Part shown: positions 39,705 through 47,771 of the stretch, in pieces
Layout: each line of letters begins with the position of its first letter
How positions within the stretch are numbered: the first letter of the stretch is position 1
Origin: an uncultured Paracoccaceae bacterium
GTDB lineage: Bacteria > Pseudomonadota > Alphaproteobacteria > Rhodobacterales > Rhodobacteraceae
Length of the DNA: 64,000 nucleotides
Assembly: GCA_947499635.1 (NCBI GenBank)
Contig: CANMPD010000003.1
Location: 203,202 to 267,201, forward strand
Direction of reading: 5' to 3'
Program-made: the position numbers and the translations under genes
Notes under the pieces: generated by a model
Databases searched by the model: none
What the model saw: the letters and a program-made list of their open reading frames with translations, nothing else
What the model was told of the DNA's origin: nothing

Positions 39705-40118
39705 ATGGCTGATACGATGCAATTCGATCTCGTGAGCCCAGAGCGTAGCCTTGCTTCGCTCCAGGCCACAGCGGTTCAGATCCCTGGTGCCGAAGGCGAC
39801 ATGACAGCAATGCCAATGCATGCGCCAACACTTACGACGTTGCGCCCAGGCGTGCTAAAAGTTGACGCGCCCGAAGGCACAACCGAGTTTCTCGTCACAG
39901 GCGGGTTCGCACAAATCTCTGCCGAGGGCCTGTCGGTCCTCGCAGAAAAGGCGATCCCAATGGATGAGTTCACACGTGAGCATCTGGATGAGCTCATCGA
40001 GGAAGCCCGCGCGACATACGAAACTGCGCAAAAGGCTGACGGTCCGCATGGCTTGGTAGAAGATGCTGCTAAAATGCTCGCCGATATGGAAGCACTTGGG
40101 ACACATATGTCTCTGTGA
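39705..40118 (+). CDS. atpC: F1Fo ATP synthase subunit epsilon
   Basis: Rotor subunit and inhibitor of ATP hydrolysis. The 137 residues include the N-terminal beta sandwich ([37 protein letters not shown]) and a shortened C-terminal helical part. The operon ends here at a strong terminator; the Fo genes (atpIBEF) are not in the window, matching the split layout of Rhodobacterales. Confidence 0.97.
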   Translation: MADTMQFDLVSPERSLASLQATAVQIPGAEGDMTAMPMHAPTLTTLRPGVLKVDAPEGTTEFLVTGGFAQISAEGLSVLAEKAIPMDEFTREHLDELIEEARATYETAQKADGPHGLVEDAAKMLADMEALGTHMSL

Positions 40119-40145
40119 TTGTTCCGCAAATATCGGATGAAATTC

Positions 40146-40180
40146 AAACGGGCCTGTGTATGACACGGGCCCGTTTTGTT
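40146..40180 (+). terminator. Intrinsic terminator of the atp operon
   Basis: AAACGGGCC (40146-40154) with GGCCCGTTT (40168-40176); the loop can pair further through GTGT/ACAC. Followed by TGTT. 28 bases after the atpC stop. Confidence 0.85.
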
Positions 40181-40367
40181 TATGACCCTGCTGATCGAAG
40201 CAGGCACCGTATTATTACAGCTCAACTGGGGTGTGCGGTATATCATCCGGTGCTTGGATGTCACGGATGCTGGGTGTTAGCTTGTTGATATGTCGTGATA
40301 TTATATGTTGATCTAAATAGAATATCGACTATAGCAACGCATTCTACCCCATTAGGAATTCATTTAG

Positions 40368-40622
40368 ATGTCTTTTAAATACGTAACGGTTCTCAGCGCT
40401 GTTCTTCTGTCAGCTTGTGTTAGCAAATCCGATAACTTCTCTGCGGCATCCATCGGCAATGGATCCGAGTTCAAACAGAAAATCGAAACTTGCTGGCGAC
40501 AAGCCGAACTAGCGGGTGACCTGTATAAGTTCATTACGCCGGCTGAAGCATCAGGAATAACGAGCATCAGCGGTGCGACTGCTGCGCAGGTTCAGACGTT
40601 TAACTCCTGCGTTTCTGTGTGA
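40368..40622 (+). CDS. Small lipoprotein of unknown function
   Basis: An 84-residue protein with a short signal peptide and lipobox LLSAC (Cys17), so probably a lipoprotein. The mature part has two further Cys (ETCWRQAELAG and NSCVS) that might pair. No known domain. It is isolated, in an AT-rich setting with its own strong terminator, which supports it being a real monocistronic gene. The Shine-Dalgarno is weak (TAGGAA 15 bases upstream). Confidence 0.65.
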   Translation: MSFKYVTVLSAVLLSACVSKSDNFSAASIGNGSEFKQKIETCWRQAELAGDLYKFITPAEASGITSISGATAAQVQTFNSCVSV

Positions 40623-40664
40623 TTGTGCCATTTTATCGGAGGATCTTGGGATCTCTCCAACGGA

Positions 40665-40696
40665 GAAAGGGCGCCTGAGTGGTGCCCTTTCTTGTT
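40665..40696 (+). terminator. Intrinsic terminator after the small lipoprotein gene
   Basis: GAAAGGGCGCC (40665-40675), loop TGAGT, GGTGCCCTTTC (40681-40691), then TTGTTTT. Eleven pairs including one G-T. Confidence 0.88.
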
Positions 40697-40763
40697 TTAA
40701 TATACTGTGAGCTTTGTGCCGTTGGCGACAATGCTCATTGCTTTAACAGCTCATGATCCGACG

Positions 40764-41291
40764 TTAATGGTGTGTGTGATCATGCGTATTGGTGATGTGT
40801 AAACCCGGAGCAGGTTCGTCAATATCGTGGCTATTTTGGCCTTCTGCCGGAATGTTTACCCAATTATGCGCGCCATGGGTGCAGTCTTGGATGACGGGAA
40901 AGTAAACAGTTGTATCTGCTTTCAAGCTGTCCGTCAGCTTGCCGCGAAATGCAAATTGATCAAAATGCGCGTCGTCAAGTGAACCGGTCCAAATGAGTTC
41001 GCGTGGGCCTTCTTTCATCTCTGTTCCATAATAATCATAGGTTGTCGCGTAATCACCTGTGATGATTTCCAAGTCCCACCCTGGCTTTGGCACGGGCTTT
41101 ACAGCAATCATACCTTCGGGGATTTGAACGCGCACACGCAATGTTGGCTCGCCTTCGCAGCCGTGGCCGACGTTCAAGACACCAATATAGGTAGATCCCT
41201 GAGGGGCAGTGGGTGTTTCTAAAGTGACATGAGCAAAGGCTGTATTGGTTAATGCAACAAGTGCCGCAATTGCGGTTCCGATAGTTTTCAT
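40764..41291 (-). CDS. DUF1775 (YcnI-like) periplasmic protein, probable copper handling
   Basis: A 175-residue exported protein; the ATG at 41291 with GGAA seven bases upstream is preferred over the TTG at 41303. After the signal peptide (MKTIGTAIAALVALTNTAFA) the mature chain begins HVTLETPTAPQGS, so a His is the new N-terminus, the copper ligand described for YcnI-type proteins. The family pattern continues with HGCEGEPTLRVRVQIPEG and PKPGWDLEI. The C-terminus is His-rich (HITNTHDHTHH). The neighbouring DUF2946 gene often accompanies it. Copper binding is inferred from the family. Confidence 0.85.
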   Translation of the reverse strand: MKTIGTAIAALVALTNTAFAHVTLETPTAPQGSTYIGVLNVGHGCEGEPTLRVRVQIPEGMIAVKPVPKPGWDLEIITGDYATTYDYYGTEMKEGPRELIWTGSLDDAHFDQFAFRGKLTDSLKADTTVYFPVIQDCTHGAHNWVNIPAEGQNSHDIDEPAPGLHITNTHDHTHH

Positions 41292-41446
41292 GTTCGTTTC
41301 CAATGAGGTTTTTATCGATATGTGTTAATATTCGGAGCGCCGATCAGAAGATGACACGCACTTACGACCCACACAGGCGGTGGTGTCAGTCAGACTGTGA
41401 CCGATCATATCACGTGCCTAAATTCGACACGAAGGGCTCCGCTTGA

Positions 41447-41887
41447 TCAGACTAAAGCAGGCGGCGCGCGCGGCTGAAGAGGGGTGTACGCCGGAGCACG
41501 CGCACGGCGTTGATCCACAAAGACCAGTCGATGCGGCGTAAATTCGCTTGGGTGTGCTAAAGCACCAAGCCATGACTGGATCAAAACCAGCGATAACGTG
41601 ATGGCAAGGCAGTCCGACATCTCGGCCGGCTCATGCTCAGTCGGGGCATTTTCTTGAATATCCCCATCCGTTGAAAGCCAGACCTGTTTTGGACCTTCGG
41701 TCGTGCAAAGCACAAGCGACATACCGTCATCACCTGCGCTGCGCATAAACCCTTGGGGGATGGTTCCTGAAAGGAATAACGCAAGAAAAAGCGTATGAAA
41801 TATTGTCGTCTTCCATAGCGCAACGGGCAACTTACGAGGCCAAACCCCGGCAAATAAGCGCCTGTTGTAATGGGATAGAATCGACAA
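41447..41887 (-). CDS. DUF2946-like membrane protein
   Basis: A 146-residue protein starting at TTG 41887, which has AGAGGA nine bases upstream; no in-frame ATG would keep the first membrane helix. One early helix (TTIFHTLFLALFLSG), then a short exposed loop with MSLVLCTTEGPKQVW, an acidic stretch (ENAPTEHEPAEMSDC), a second helix (LAITLSLVLIQSWLGALA) and a Pro/Arg-rich tail. The Gly-Leu-Cys-like segment and paired Cys resemble DUF2946, a family found next to copper genes. It lies 156 bases upstream of the DUF1775 gene on the same strand. Confidence 0.6.
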   Translation of the reverse strand: MSILSHYNRRLFAGVWPRKLPVALWKTTIFHTLFLALFLSGTIPQGFMRSAGDDGMSLVLCTTEGPKQVWLSTDGDIQENAPTEHEPAEMSDCLAITLSLVLIQSWLGALAHPSEFTPHRLVFVDQRRARAPAYTPLQPRAPPALV

Positions 41888-42361
41888 AATGAAATCCTCT
41901 TTGATTGTTTGTTATCAACCAAACCGTGTTGTCACAAACATCTTTGCAAGGCAGGCGCTCTTGAAACTAAGCTCAATTGCCAAGTTCAGATATGTATTTT
42001 CCGTCTGATGCTGTTTTAATATATTAATGAATACAATTACTTATCGGATCTATGCATGCCTCTTTGATCAAGGGGCAAAATGTCGCAACGGGGGATGTCA
42101 CCGTCTTTGCGACGTACTATCGTGCTGGGCCTGTATTTCGGGAAAAAGTAAATATTCTTACCACAGGCCGCTTATAGGGTTGGCAGCTGTCTTATGGGAA
42201 TACAGCGGTCAGAAGGAAATGAATTGAAATAAATTTTCGCAAATATCCGCGATACTTCAGCGCGTTCTTACTTTGTTAACCATTATTTTTTAATCTGAAA
42301 TCACGCGACATAATACAAAAATAACAACACAAAACGTGCAGTGCGATAAGGATACAGGCAG
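41888..42361. other. AT-rich gene-less interval
   Basis: 474 bases between the DUF2946-like gene and the lectin gene, markedly AT-rich. A 66-codon frame at 42027-42227 has no ribosome site or domain. I see no hairpin terminator or clear promoter here. The base composition differs from flanking core genes. Confidence 0.4.
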
Positions 42362-42715
42362 ATGATGATGCGCTTAAGCGGACCGCGCACCAGCATTGCT
42401 CAGGGCGACGTTGAGGTTTTCTCTGAGTTCGAAGACGGCGGTGAGATGTGGACCGGAGAGGGCGGGCGCGAACGGCGTGCGACTGTCTTTTTTGAGAATA
42501 AATTTTCGACACCACCTGCCGTTTTCGTATCCCCCTCTTTAATGGATATGAACAACCAAGGCGCCTATCGTGCGGAATTGGTTGCCGAAAGCATCACGGA
42601 AACATCCTTTGATGTGGTGTTTCGAACATGGTCAGACAGTCGCGTCGCCCGTGTACGCGCAGCCTGGATGGCTGTTGGCGAGATCCCATTTTCGGATGAT
42701 TGGGACGTGAATTAG
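42362..42715 (+). CDS. H-type lectin domain protein
   Basis: A 117-residue protein without a signal peptide that matches the H-type lectin fold: VFSEFEDGGEMWTGEGGRERR, then the strand RATVFFENKFSTPPAVFVSPS, an Asp/Asn-rich turn, and FDVVFRTWSDSRVARVRAAWMAVGE with the conserved tryptophan. H-type lectins form trimers or hexamers and bind N-acetylgalactosamine-like sugars. Three consecutive ATG codons open it; AAGG lies about 14 bases upstream. No secretion signal is seen, so its location is unclear. It is an isolated gene in an AT-rich accessory stretch. Confidence 0.8.
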   Translation: MMMRLSGPRTSIAQGDVEVFSEFEDGGEMWTGEGGRERRATVFFENKFSTPPAVFVSPSLMDMNNQGAYRAELVAESITETSFDVVFRTWSDSRVARVRAAWMAVGEIPFSDDWDVN

Positions 42716-43006
42716 GTTAAATCGCCAGTTCGCCCTCGCTATATTTCTATTAAATGATGCTTAGAAGAGGTCATGCCGCCGTTAATGTCGCTGTGAAAGC
42801 CACCGTAAAAGGTGCTGCATTCCCTTGCGTATTAATTTTGAGAAATAACACCCATTTATGCATAGAAAATAATATTACAATTACTATCAACAATTATTGA
42901 CTAATTGTTAATAATTTTGAATATGCATCAAGCAAGCCGCCGCCAGCATAAATAATAATTTGCTCTGGTGGCTATCGACTCCAGAGCCGTATTTTGGAGT
43001 TGCTGC

Positions 43007-44239
43007 ATGTATAGCAATCTACTTGTCCGATCATTCGTGTCGTCCGTAGCCTTGGGGCTTATCCTGTCTGGCCCTGCATTTGCGGCGACATTGCTTTCGG
43101 ATCAGACACTTGACGGTATTTATTTCTCGTCGGATGCAAATGACGATGGTGACGCAAATGATATCGGCGAGACATCTCTTTTCTTTGGCGAAGGCAATGA
43201 CAGCGCGCTGACGACACCGGCTGGCAATGTGTTTAGCATGAGCCAAGCTGACAGTGGTGACGTCTACATTGGCGATGGCAGCACGGATACGGTCTACAGA
43301 TTGCTTGACACCAATGGCGACAATGACGCGATGGATGCAGGCGAGGCCGCGGTTTGGTTTTCGGCCGATAACGCCGAAGGTCACTCCTTGTTGACACCTA
43401 ACGGTATTTCAGTTGGGGCAGACGGGGCTATCTATGTTGTCCAAGCGGATACCAGCGGATCGCCGACTGGCGACGTTGTGTACCGTACCGAAGACCTGAA
43501 CGGGGATGGCGATGCCAATGACGCAGGGGAGTCAAGCGTTTGGTTGGATCTGACCGAATTGAACAGCTCTTCCTCGCCGTTTGAAATTCGCTTTGATGGG
43601 GATACGGCCTATATCATCGATACCGTCGGAACCGACAGCGATGTGATCTACCGGGCGCAGGATACCGACGGCAACGGCACGATCGACAGTTCTGAAGTGA
43701 ATAGCTTTATCGACGAAGACAACGCCTTGGGTGTGACCTTTGACTTTGCCTTGGATACCAACGACGGGCAGGTTTTTGTCTATGACCTCTTGGGCGCGTT
43801 TAACCTAGGGATCTTTGAATTTGATCCCAACCGCCTCTTTGCGCTCGAAGATCTCGACTTTAGCGGCACGATCGACAGTGCGAGTGAAGCAAGCGAGATT
43901 TGGAACACGTCCTTTTTGCCAGAAGGCTTTGAAGCCGGGGCAGGGTTCTCGATTACGGTGGACGATTCAGGGATCTTCATCACGTCGAATGGCGGATCAG
44001 GCGCACCTGAAGAGGACAACGTGTTTCACCTCGTTGATCTGAACGGTGATGGCGACTTCTTTGATGAAGGCGAGACAACAATTTGGTTGAGCTTGGTCGA
44101 CAATGGCGAATTCCCGATCCGTGCAAGATCCGTGATCGGTTATGAAAGCCCGGCACCTGTGCCATTGCCAGCGTCTCTGCCGCTGCTGATTGCAGGTCTT
44201 GGCGGTCTAAGCGCTCTGCGTCGCCGCCGCCGCACCTAG
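43007..44239 (+). CDS. VPLPA-CTERM sorted protein with six Asp-rich calcium-loop-like repeats
   Basis: A 410-residue surface or exported protein. The ATG at 43007 has GGAG seven bases upstream and opens a signal peptide ending PAFA. The C-terminus is a textbook VPLPA-CTERM: motif VPLPASLPLL, a hydrophobic helix, then RRRRR, recognised by an exosortase-type enzyme not in this window. Between are six repeats of the form D-x-N-G-D-x-x-x-D-x-G-E at about residues 43, 101, 163, 219, 282 and 344, each following a short beta pattern (GDVYI, GAIYV, GDTAYI, GQVFV, SGIFI). I read this as a beta-propeller-like array with Ca-binding loops. Function unknown. Confidence 0.85.
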   Translation: MYSNLLVRSFVSSVALGLILSGPAFAATLLSDQTLDGIYFSSDANDDGDANDIGETSLFFGEGNDSALTTPAGNVFSMSQADSGDVYIGDGSTDTVYRLLDTNGDNDAMDAGEAAVWFSADNAEGHSLLTPNGISVGADGAIYVVQADTSGSPTGDVVYRTEDLNGDGDANDAGESSVWLDLTELNSSSSPFEIRFDGDTAYIIDTVGTDSDVIYRAQDTDGNGTIDSSEVNSFIDEDNALGVTFDFALDTNDGQVFVYDLLGAFNLGIFEFDPNRLFALEDLDFSGTIDSASEASEIWNTSFLPEGFEAGAGFSITVDDSGIFITSNGGSGAPEEDNVFHLVDLNGDGDFFDEGETTIWLSLVDNGEFPIRARSVIGYESPAPVPLPASLPLLIAGLGGLSALRRRRRT

Positions 44240-44258
44240 TCTCTAGGTGAACAAGGCC

Positions 44259-44293
44259 CCCTAAACCGCGCAGATTGAGCGCGCGGTTTAGGG
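44259..44293. terminator. 13-base perfect hairpin between convergent genes
   Basis: CCCTAAACCGCGC (44259-44271) pairs perfectly with GCGCGGTTTAGGG (44281-44293), loop nine bases. No T-run on either strand, but its place between convergent genes suggests a bidirectional transcription barrier. Confidence 0.65.
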
Positions 44294-44310
44294 AATAGGA
44301 GGAGGAGAGA

Positions 44311-44709
44311 TTAGTGCAGGTCAGCAACGCCCAATGGCACTGAGAACTCTTTGCACCAGATGTAGACTTCGTTGAAATCGTCCACGTTTACACTTGCTGG
44401 AACTACATAAATTTGCAGGCCGGTCAGGTTTTGCAACTCGCCAAGATCTGTCGATTCCGCGAATGTCCCGTCTGTGCCAAAGCCCACGCGTGGATCAGGG
44501 CCACCGTCCAGGCTGAAATCTGTATCAAGGATAACCAGCGCACCGCCGTCAGCGGTTTTCACGATTTTAACACCACCGGTGGTGACATGGTTGCTTGCAC
44601 CAGTGAACGACCCATGAGGTTCTGCACTGTCTGCTGATGCAGTCAACGGCGCGAAAGTGAGTGCAGCTGCAGCGACAAGGCCGAGAGATTTAGTGAAAAT
44701 GTTTTTCAT
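44311..44709 (-). CDS. Exported DM13-domain protein
   Basis: A 132-residue secreted protein with signal peptide (MKNIFTKSLGLVAAAALTFA, cleavage near Ala26). The body matches the DM13 domain: GSFTGASNHVTTGGVKIV, LDTDFSLDGGPDPRVGFG, and the single conserved Cys119 in EVYIWCKEFSVPLGVADL. DM13 domains are proposed to take part in electron transfer through that Cys; no redox partner is encoded nearby. The gene is divergent from a TetR regulator and shares an operator-like region, so it is probably the regulated target. Confidence 0.85.
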   Translation of the reverse strand: MKNIFTKSLGLVAAAALTFAPLTASADSAEPHGSFTGASNHVTTGGVKIVKTADGGALVILDTDFSLDGGPDPRVGFGTDGTFAESTDLGELQNLTGLQIYVVPASVNVDDFNEVYIWCKEFSVPLGVADLH

Positions 44710-44773
44710 AAGGTATCCGATCAGATTAGAACGACCTTGACTGGTCGCTGGTTGATAACGTCACCCTACATTG

Positions 44774-44831
44774 GGAACCGCTTAGTTCCAAAACACAAAG
44801 CCGTGATTGTAAACTAACCGGTTCCGAACCG
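44774..44831. promoter_or_regulatory. Candidate TetR operator between the DM13 and tetR genes
   Basis: Two inverted repeats share the half-site GGTTC/GAACC: GGAAC-N6-GTTCC at 44774-44789, and CGGTTC-C-GAACCG at 44819-44831, a 13-base near-perfect palindrome. GAACCG also occurs at 44775-44780. The second palindrome lies 26 bases before the tetR ATG. Binding by the TetR product is inferred. Confidence 0.5.
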
Positions 44832-44857
44832 CGCAAAAAGCTGATAAGTGTTGTTTT

Positions 44858-45430
44858 ATGGCCAGACCTCGCGAATTTAATACGGATACAGCTCTCGCGC
44901 AGGCGATGACAGTGTTTTGGGAGCATGGCTATAGCGATGCCACCTTGCCAGACCTGTTGGAGGGGATGAATTTAACGCGTGGCAGTCTCTATAAGGCGTT
45001 CACGGACAAGAAGACGTTGTTCCTAAAGGTACTCGCGCGTTACGATACACATCATGTCGGCAAGGCTGTCGCGCTGCTGAGTGATCCAGACGAAACAGGC
45101 TGGGCGCCGGTTTTGAGCTTATTTGAAACCATTGCACAAGCGGTTGAGGCTGGCGAACATCGGGGATGTCTGCTGTGTTCTGCTATCGCAGGTCCCGCAA
45201 CATATGACCCCGAAATTAGAGCGGTCGCAGAACGTTCGCTCGACAGGTTAGGGCAGGCCTTTGAAACAGCGCTTAAAACCAAGGTGCCCGCACAGATGCG
45301 GCCTGCTTTGGCGCAGCTCTTGGTGACGCAATATGTTGGGATGCGGATTTTGTCGCAAAGGCAAGAAACTGCTGCAGTCATCCGACAAAATTTGGCGGCT
45401 CTGAAAGAGATGTCACACCGTTTTACATAA
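44858..45430 (+). CDS. TetR/AcrR-family transcriptional regulator
   Basis: A 190-residue repressor. The N-terminal helix-turn-helix (REFNTDTALAQAMTVFWEHGYSDATLPDLLEGMNLTRGSLYKAFTDKK, read in segments) is close to the AcrR/NemR-type group, with the typical G-Y-x-x-A-T and S-L-Y-x-x-F elements. The ligand domain has CLLCSAIAG, whose paired Cys could sense electrophiles or oxidants. It faces the DM13 gene across a region with shared GGTTC/GAACC repeats and probably controls it and itself. Confidence 0.9.
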   Translation: MARPREFNTDTALAQAMTVFWEHGYSDATLPDLLEGMNLTRGSLYKAFTDKKTLFLKVLARYDTHHVGKAVALLSDPDETGWAPVLSLFETIAQAVEAGEHRGCLLCSAIAGPATYDPEIRAVAERSLDRLGQAFETALKTKVPAQMRPALAQLLVTQYVGMRILSQRQETAAVIRQNLAALKEMSHRFT

Positions 45431-45457
45431 ACGATGGATGCCATCATTCAGCAGCTA

Positions 45458-45490
45458 AATGCCCCGCCTGTTTGGAACGGGCAGGGCATT
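45458..45490. terminator. Imperfect hairpin between tetR and prs
   Basis: AATGCCCCGCC (45458-45468) against GGCAGGGCATT (45480-45490), one mismatch. No strong T-run. Between convergent genes. Confidence 0.45.
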
Positions 45491-45505
45491 AGCATTAAGG
45501 GTCAA

Positions 45506-46546
45506 TTATCCGGTGGGATGTTCAATGCTACCGGAGGAGTACAGGGACTCGTAAATCGGGCCGAGTGTTTTATCTTCGAACAAAGATGACACAGATGTAC
45601 CGTGCCAGATGTTCAGGATGGCCTGTGTGAACAGCGGCGAGGTGGGCACAACGCGGATATTGGGCGTTGCCAAAATCGCTTTGGTGGGCTGGATTGAGTC
45701 GGTGATGACCAAAGATTTCATCACTGAATTGGTGACACGTTCAACCGCAGGGCCGGACATGACACCGTGGCTGATATAGGCATGCACCTCTTTGGCACCG
45801 TTATCGAGCAGTACTTCAGCGGCTTTGCACAACGTGCCGGCAGTGTCGCACATGTCATCGACGATCAGACAGATTTTGTCAGTGACATCCCCAATAACGG
45901 TCATTTCAGCAATTTCACCGGGCTTTTCACGGCGCTTGTCCACGATGGACAACGGTGCATTGATCCGCTTGGCCAGTTCACGGGCGCGGGCCACGCCGCC
46001 CACGTCGGGTGAAACCACCATCAATTCGTCCATACGGTCATGGAACTGATCTTTTACATCCAATGCAAAGATCGGGCTGGCATAAAGGTTATCCACTGGA
46101 ATGTCGAAAAAACCTTGGATCTGCGCGGCGTGCAAATCCATGGTCAAAATACGCTCAACACCCGCTTCGACCAGCATATTCGCGACCAATTTGGCCGAGA
46201 TCGGTGTCCGCGCTTTGGTGCGGCGATCCTGGCGGGCATAGCCGAAATACGGAATCACGGCTGTGATGCGCTGTGCAGATGACCGGCGTAGGGCGTCTGC
46301 TATGATGAGCAACTCCATTAGGTTGTCGTTTGCTGGGTTCGACGTCGGTTGGATGATAAACATATCTTCCCCCCGAACATTTTCGAAAACCTCAACAAAG
46401 ATCTCCCCGTCGTTAAAGCGTTCAACACGGGCATCGACCAGATTTTGGTCGGCACCTCTATGAAGGCTCATACGGCGGGCAATAGACTTGGCGAGTGGAC
46501 GGTTGGCGTTCCCAGAAATAAGCTTGGGTTCGTGCAAGGTCGGCAT
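45506..46546 (-). CDS. prs: Ribose-phosphate pyrophosphokinase
   Basis: Makes PRPP from ribose 5-phosphate and ATP for nucleotide, histidine and tryptophan synthesis. I use the ATG at 46546 ([19 protein letters not shown] follows); upstream in-frame codons to 46603 lack conservation. Visible are [46 protein letters not shown] and the PRPP loop [13 protein letters not shown]. The 346 residues are slightly long but normal for alphaproteobacteria. Confidence 0.96.
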   Translation of the reverse strand: MPTLHEPKLISGNANRPLAKSIARRMSLHRGADQNLVDARVERFNDGEIFVEVFENVRGEDMFIIQPTSNPANDNLMELLIIADALRRSSAQRITAVIPYFGYARQDRRTKARTPISAKLVANMLVEAGVERILTMDLHAAQIQGFFDIPVDNLYASPIFALDVKDQFHDRMDELMVVSPDVGGVARARELAKRINAPLSIVDKRREKPGEIAEMTVIGDVTDKICLIVDDMCDTAGTLCKAAEVLLDNGAKEVHAYISHGVMSGPAVERVTNSVMKSLVITDSIQPTKAILATPNIRVVPTSPLFTQAILNIWHGTSVSSLFEDKTLGPIYESLYSSGSIEHPTG

Positions 46547-46646
46547 TGGCTGTAATCCCCGGCAGCAATGTGACAGATTCGTAACTTGCTCTCCGCTTAG
46601 CATGGGCTAGTGTGCGTGCAAAGTTCTAAGGGTAAGGATTCTTAAT

Positions 46647-47243
46647 ATGACACAAATCGACTATTACTTCTCAACGTTGTCACCATTCACATATTTGGCT
46701 GGTGGGCGCCTTGAAGAGGTTGCAGCCAAACATGGCGCGACGATCGTTTACAAACCTCTCGACATTATGGCGCTGTTTGGCCGTACAGGCGGTACAGCCC
46801 CAAAAGACCGTCACGTTTCACGCCAAGAATACCGTATGGTTGAAATGGAACGCCAAGCCGCACGCACAGGCCTGCCAATGCAAATGAAACCTGCATTCTG
46901 GCCAACCAACGCAGCACCGTCGTCTTATGCGATCATCGCAGCCCAAGCGGCCGGTGGTGGTGATCTTGGTGCTCTGACCCAAGGTTTCCTGCGTGCAATT
47001 TGGTCAGAAGACAAAAACATCGCCGAAGACGATGTTGTCCGCCAAACGCTGGAAAGCGCCGGTTTCGACGCTGCGCTGGCTGAGAGCGGATTGTTGACCG
47101 GCGCGGAGGTCTATGCGCAAAACCTCGAGGATGCGGTGAAGGCAGGTGTCTTTGGTGCGCCGTTCTACGTAACTGCAGATGGTGCGAAATTCTGGGGCCA
47201 AGATCGCGTCGATGATCTGGATTGGTACCTGTCAAAAGGGTGA
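46647..47243 (+). CDS. 2-hydroxychromene-2-carboxylate isomerase-family (DsbA/kappa GST fold) protein
   Basis: A 198-residue cytoplasmic protein with the thioredoxin-fold HCCA isomerase pattern: DYYFSTLSPFTYLAG with a Ser where DsbA has Cys, YKPLDIMALFGRTGG, and the cis-Pro loop GVFGAPFYV near residue 170. Family members act with glutathione in aromatic catabolism (NahD) or have other unknown isomerase roles. No naphthalene genes are present, so the natural substrate is not known. It ends at a strong hairpin shared with the convergent ycgN gene. Confidence 0.85.
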   Translation: MTQIDYYFSTLSPFTYLAGGRLEEVAAKHGATIVYKPLDIMALFGRTGGTAPKDRHVSRQEYRMVEMERQAARTGLPMQMKPAFWPTNAAPSSYAIIAAQAAGGGDLGALTQGFLRAIWSEDKNIAEDDVVRQTLESAGFDAALAESGLLTGAEVYAQNLEDAVKAGVFGAPFYVTADGAKFWGQDRVDDLDWYLSKG

Positions 47244-47269
47244 TCGCTTTGATCAAGCGCTAACGCTGA

Positions 47270-47299
47270 AAGAGCCCACCGTGTCTTAGGTGGGCTCTT
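47270..47299. terminator. Bidirectional hairpin overlapping the ycgN stop
   Basis: AAGAGCCCACC (47270-47280), loop GTGTCTTA, GGTGGGCTCTT (47289-47299): perfect 11-base stem. The ycgN TAA (47288-47286 on the minus strand) lies in the loop. On the plus strand it is followed by CTATTATAT. Confidence 0.75.
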
Positions 47300-47771
47300 C
47301 TATTATATACTCTTCCCAGTCCTCTATCGGCGTGTCGAATTCCGATACGGTTTGCCCCCGCAACGTCACGCCGGCGGCATGAACGCTGGCCGGATCCCCG
47401 GTTAGCAGCGGATGCCAAGCGGGGAGAGGTTGCTTCTGCCACAGCAAGCGGTAAGCACAGGTTTGCGGCATCCAATATGCATGGGTGTCGAGGTTTTCTG
47501 GCTTGAGCACGATACATTCAGGGATGAAACTATGGCGCGTCTGATAATGCGCGCACTGGCATGTATCGTCATCGAGCAAACGACAAGCGACACGGGTCAG
47601 GGCAACATCCCCGGTGTCTTCGTCTTCCAATTTGTTCAGGCAGCATTTGCCACACCCATCACATAGGGCTTCCCATTCGGTTTGAGACAGCTGGGCCAGT
47701 GGTTTCTTTTCCCAAAACCGATCAGACAAGCCGTGGCGTTTAATATTGTTGGCGGGGCGTGTTGTGGTCAT
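47286..47771 (-). CDS. YcgN-family cysteine-cluster protein (UPF0260)
   Basis: A 161-residue protein with the family's metal-binding-like Cys array: CDGCGKCCLNKLEDEDTG near residue 38, ACRLLDDDTCQCAHY near residue 62, and a later Cys (IPECIVLK and PQTCAYRLL). It begins RFWEKKPLAQLSQTEWEALC, the typical N-terminus. The cluster probably binds a metal or Fe-S centre; function is not established. The start ATG overlaps the ribF-side neighbour: its ATG at 47771 shares bases with the ribF stop (ATGA), so it is downstream of ribF in one transcript. Confidence 0.88.
   Translation of the reverse strand: MTTTRPANNIKRHGLSDRFWEKKPLAQLSQTEWEALCDGCGKCCLNKLEDEDTGDVALTRVACRLLDDDTCQCAHYQTRHSFIPECIVLKPENLDTHAYWMPQTCAYRLLWQKQPLPAWHPLLTGDPASVHAAGVTLRGQTVSEFDTPIEDWEEYIIEEPT

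Noticed and set aside
42027..42227. 66-codon plus-strand frame in the AT-rich gap
   Set aside because: Lacks a ribosome site and recognisable sequence; composition is that of non-coding DNA.
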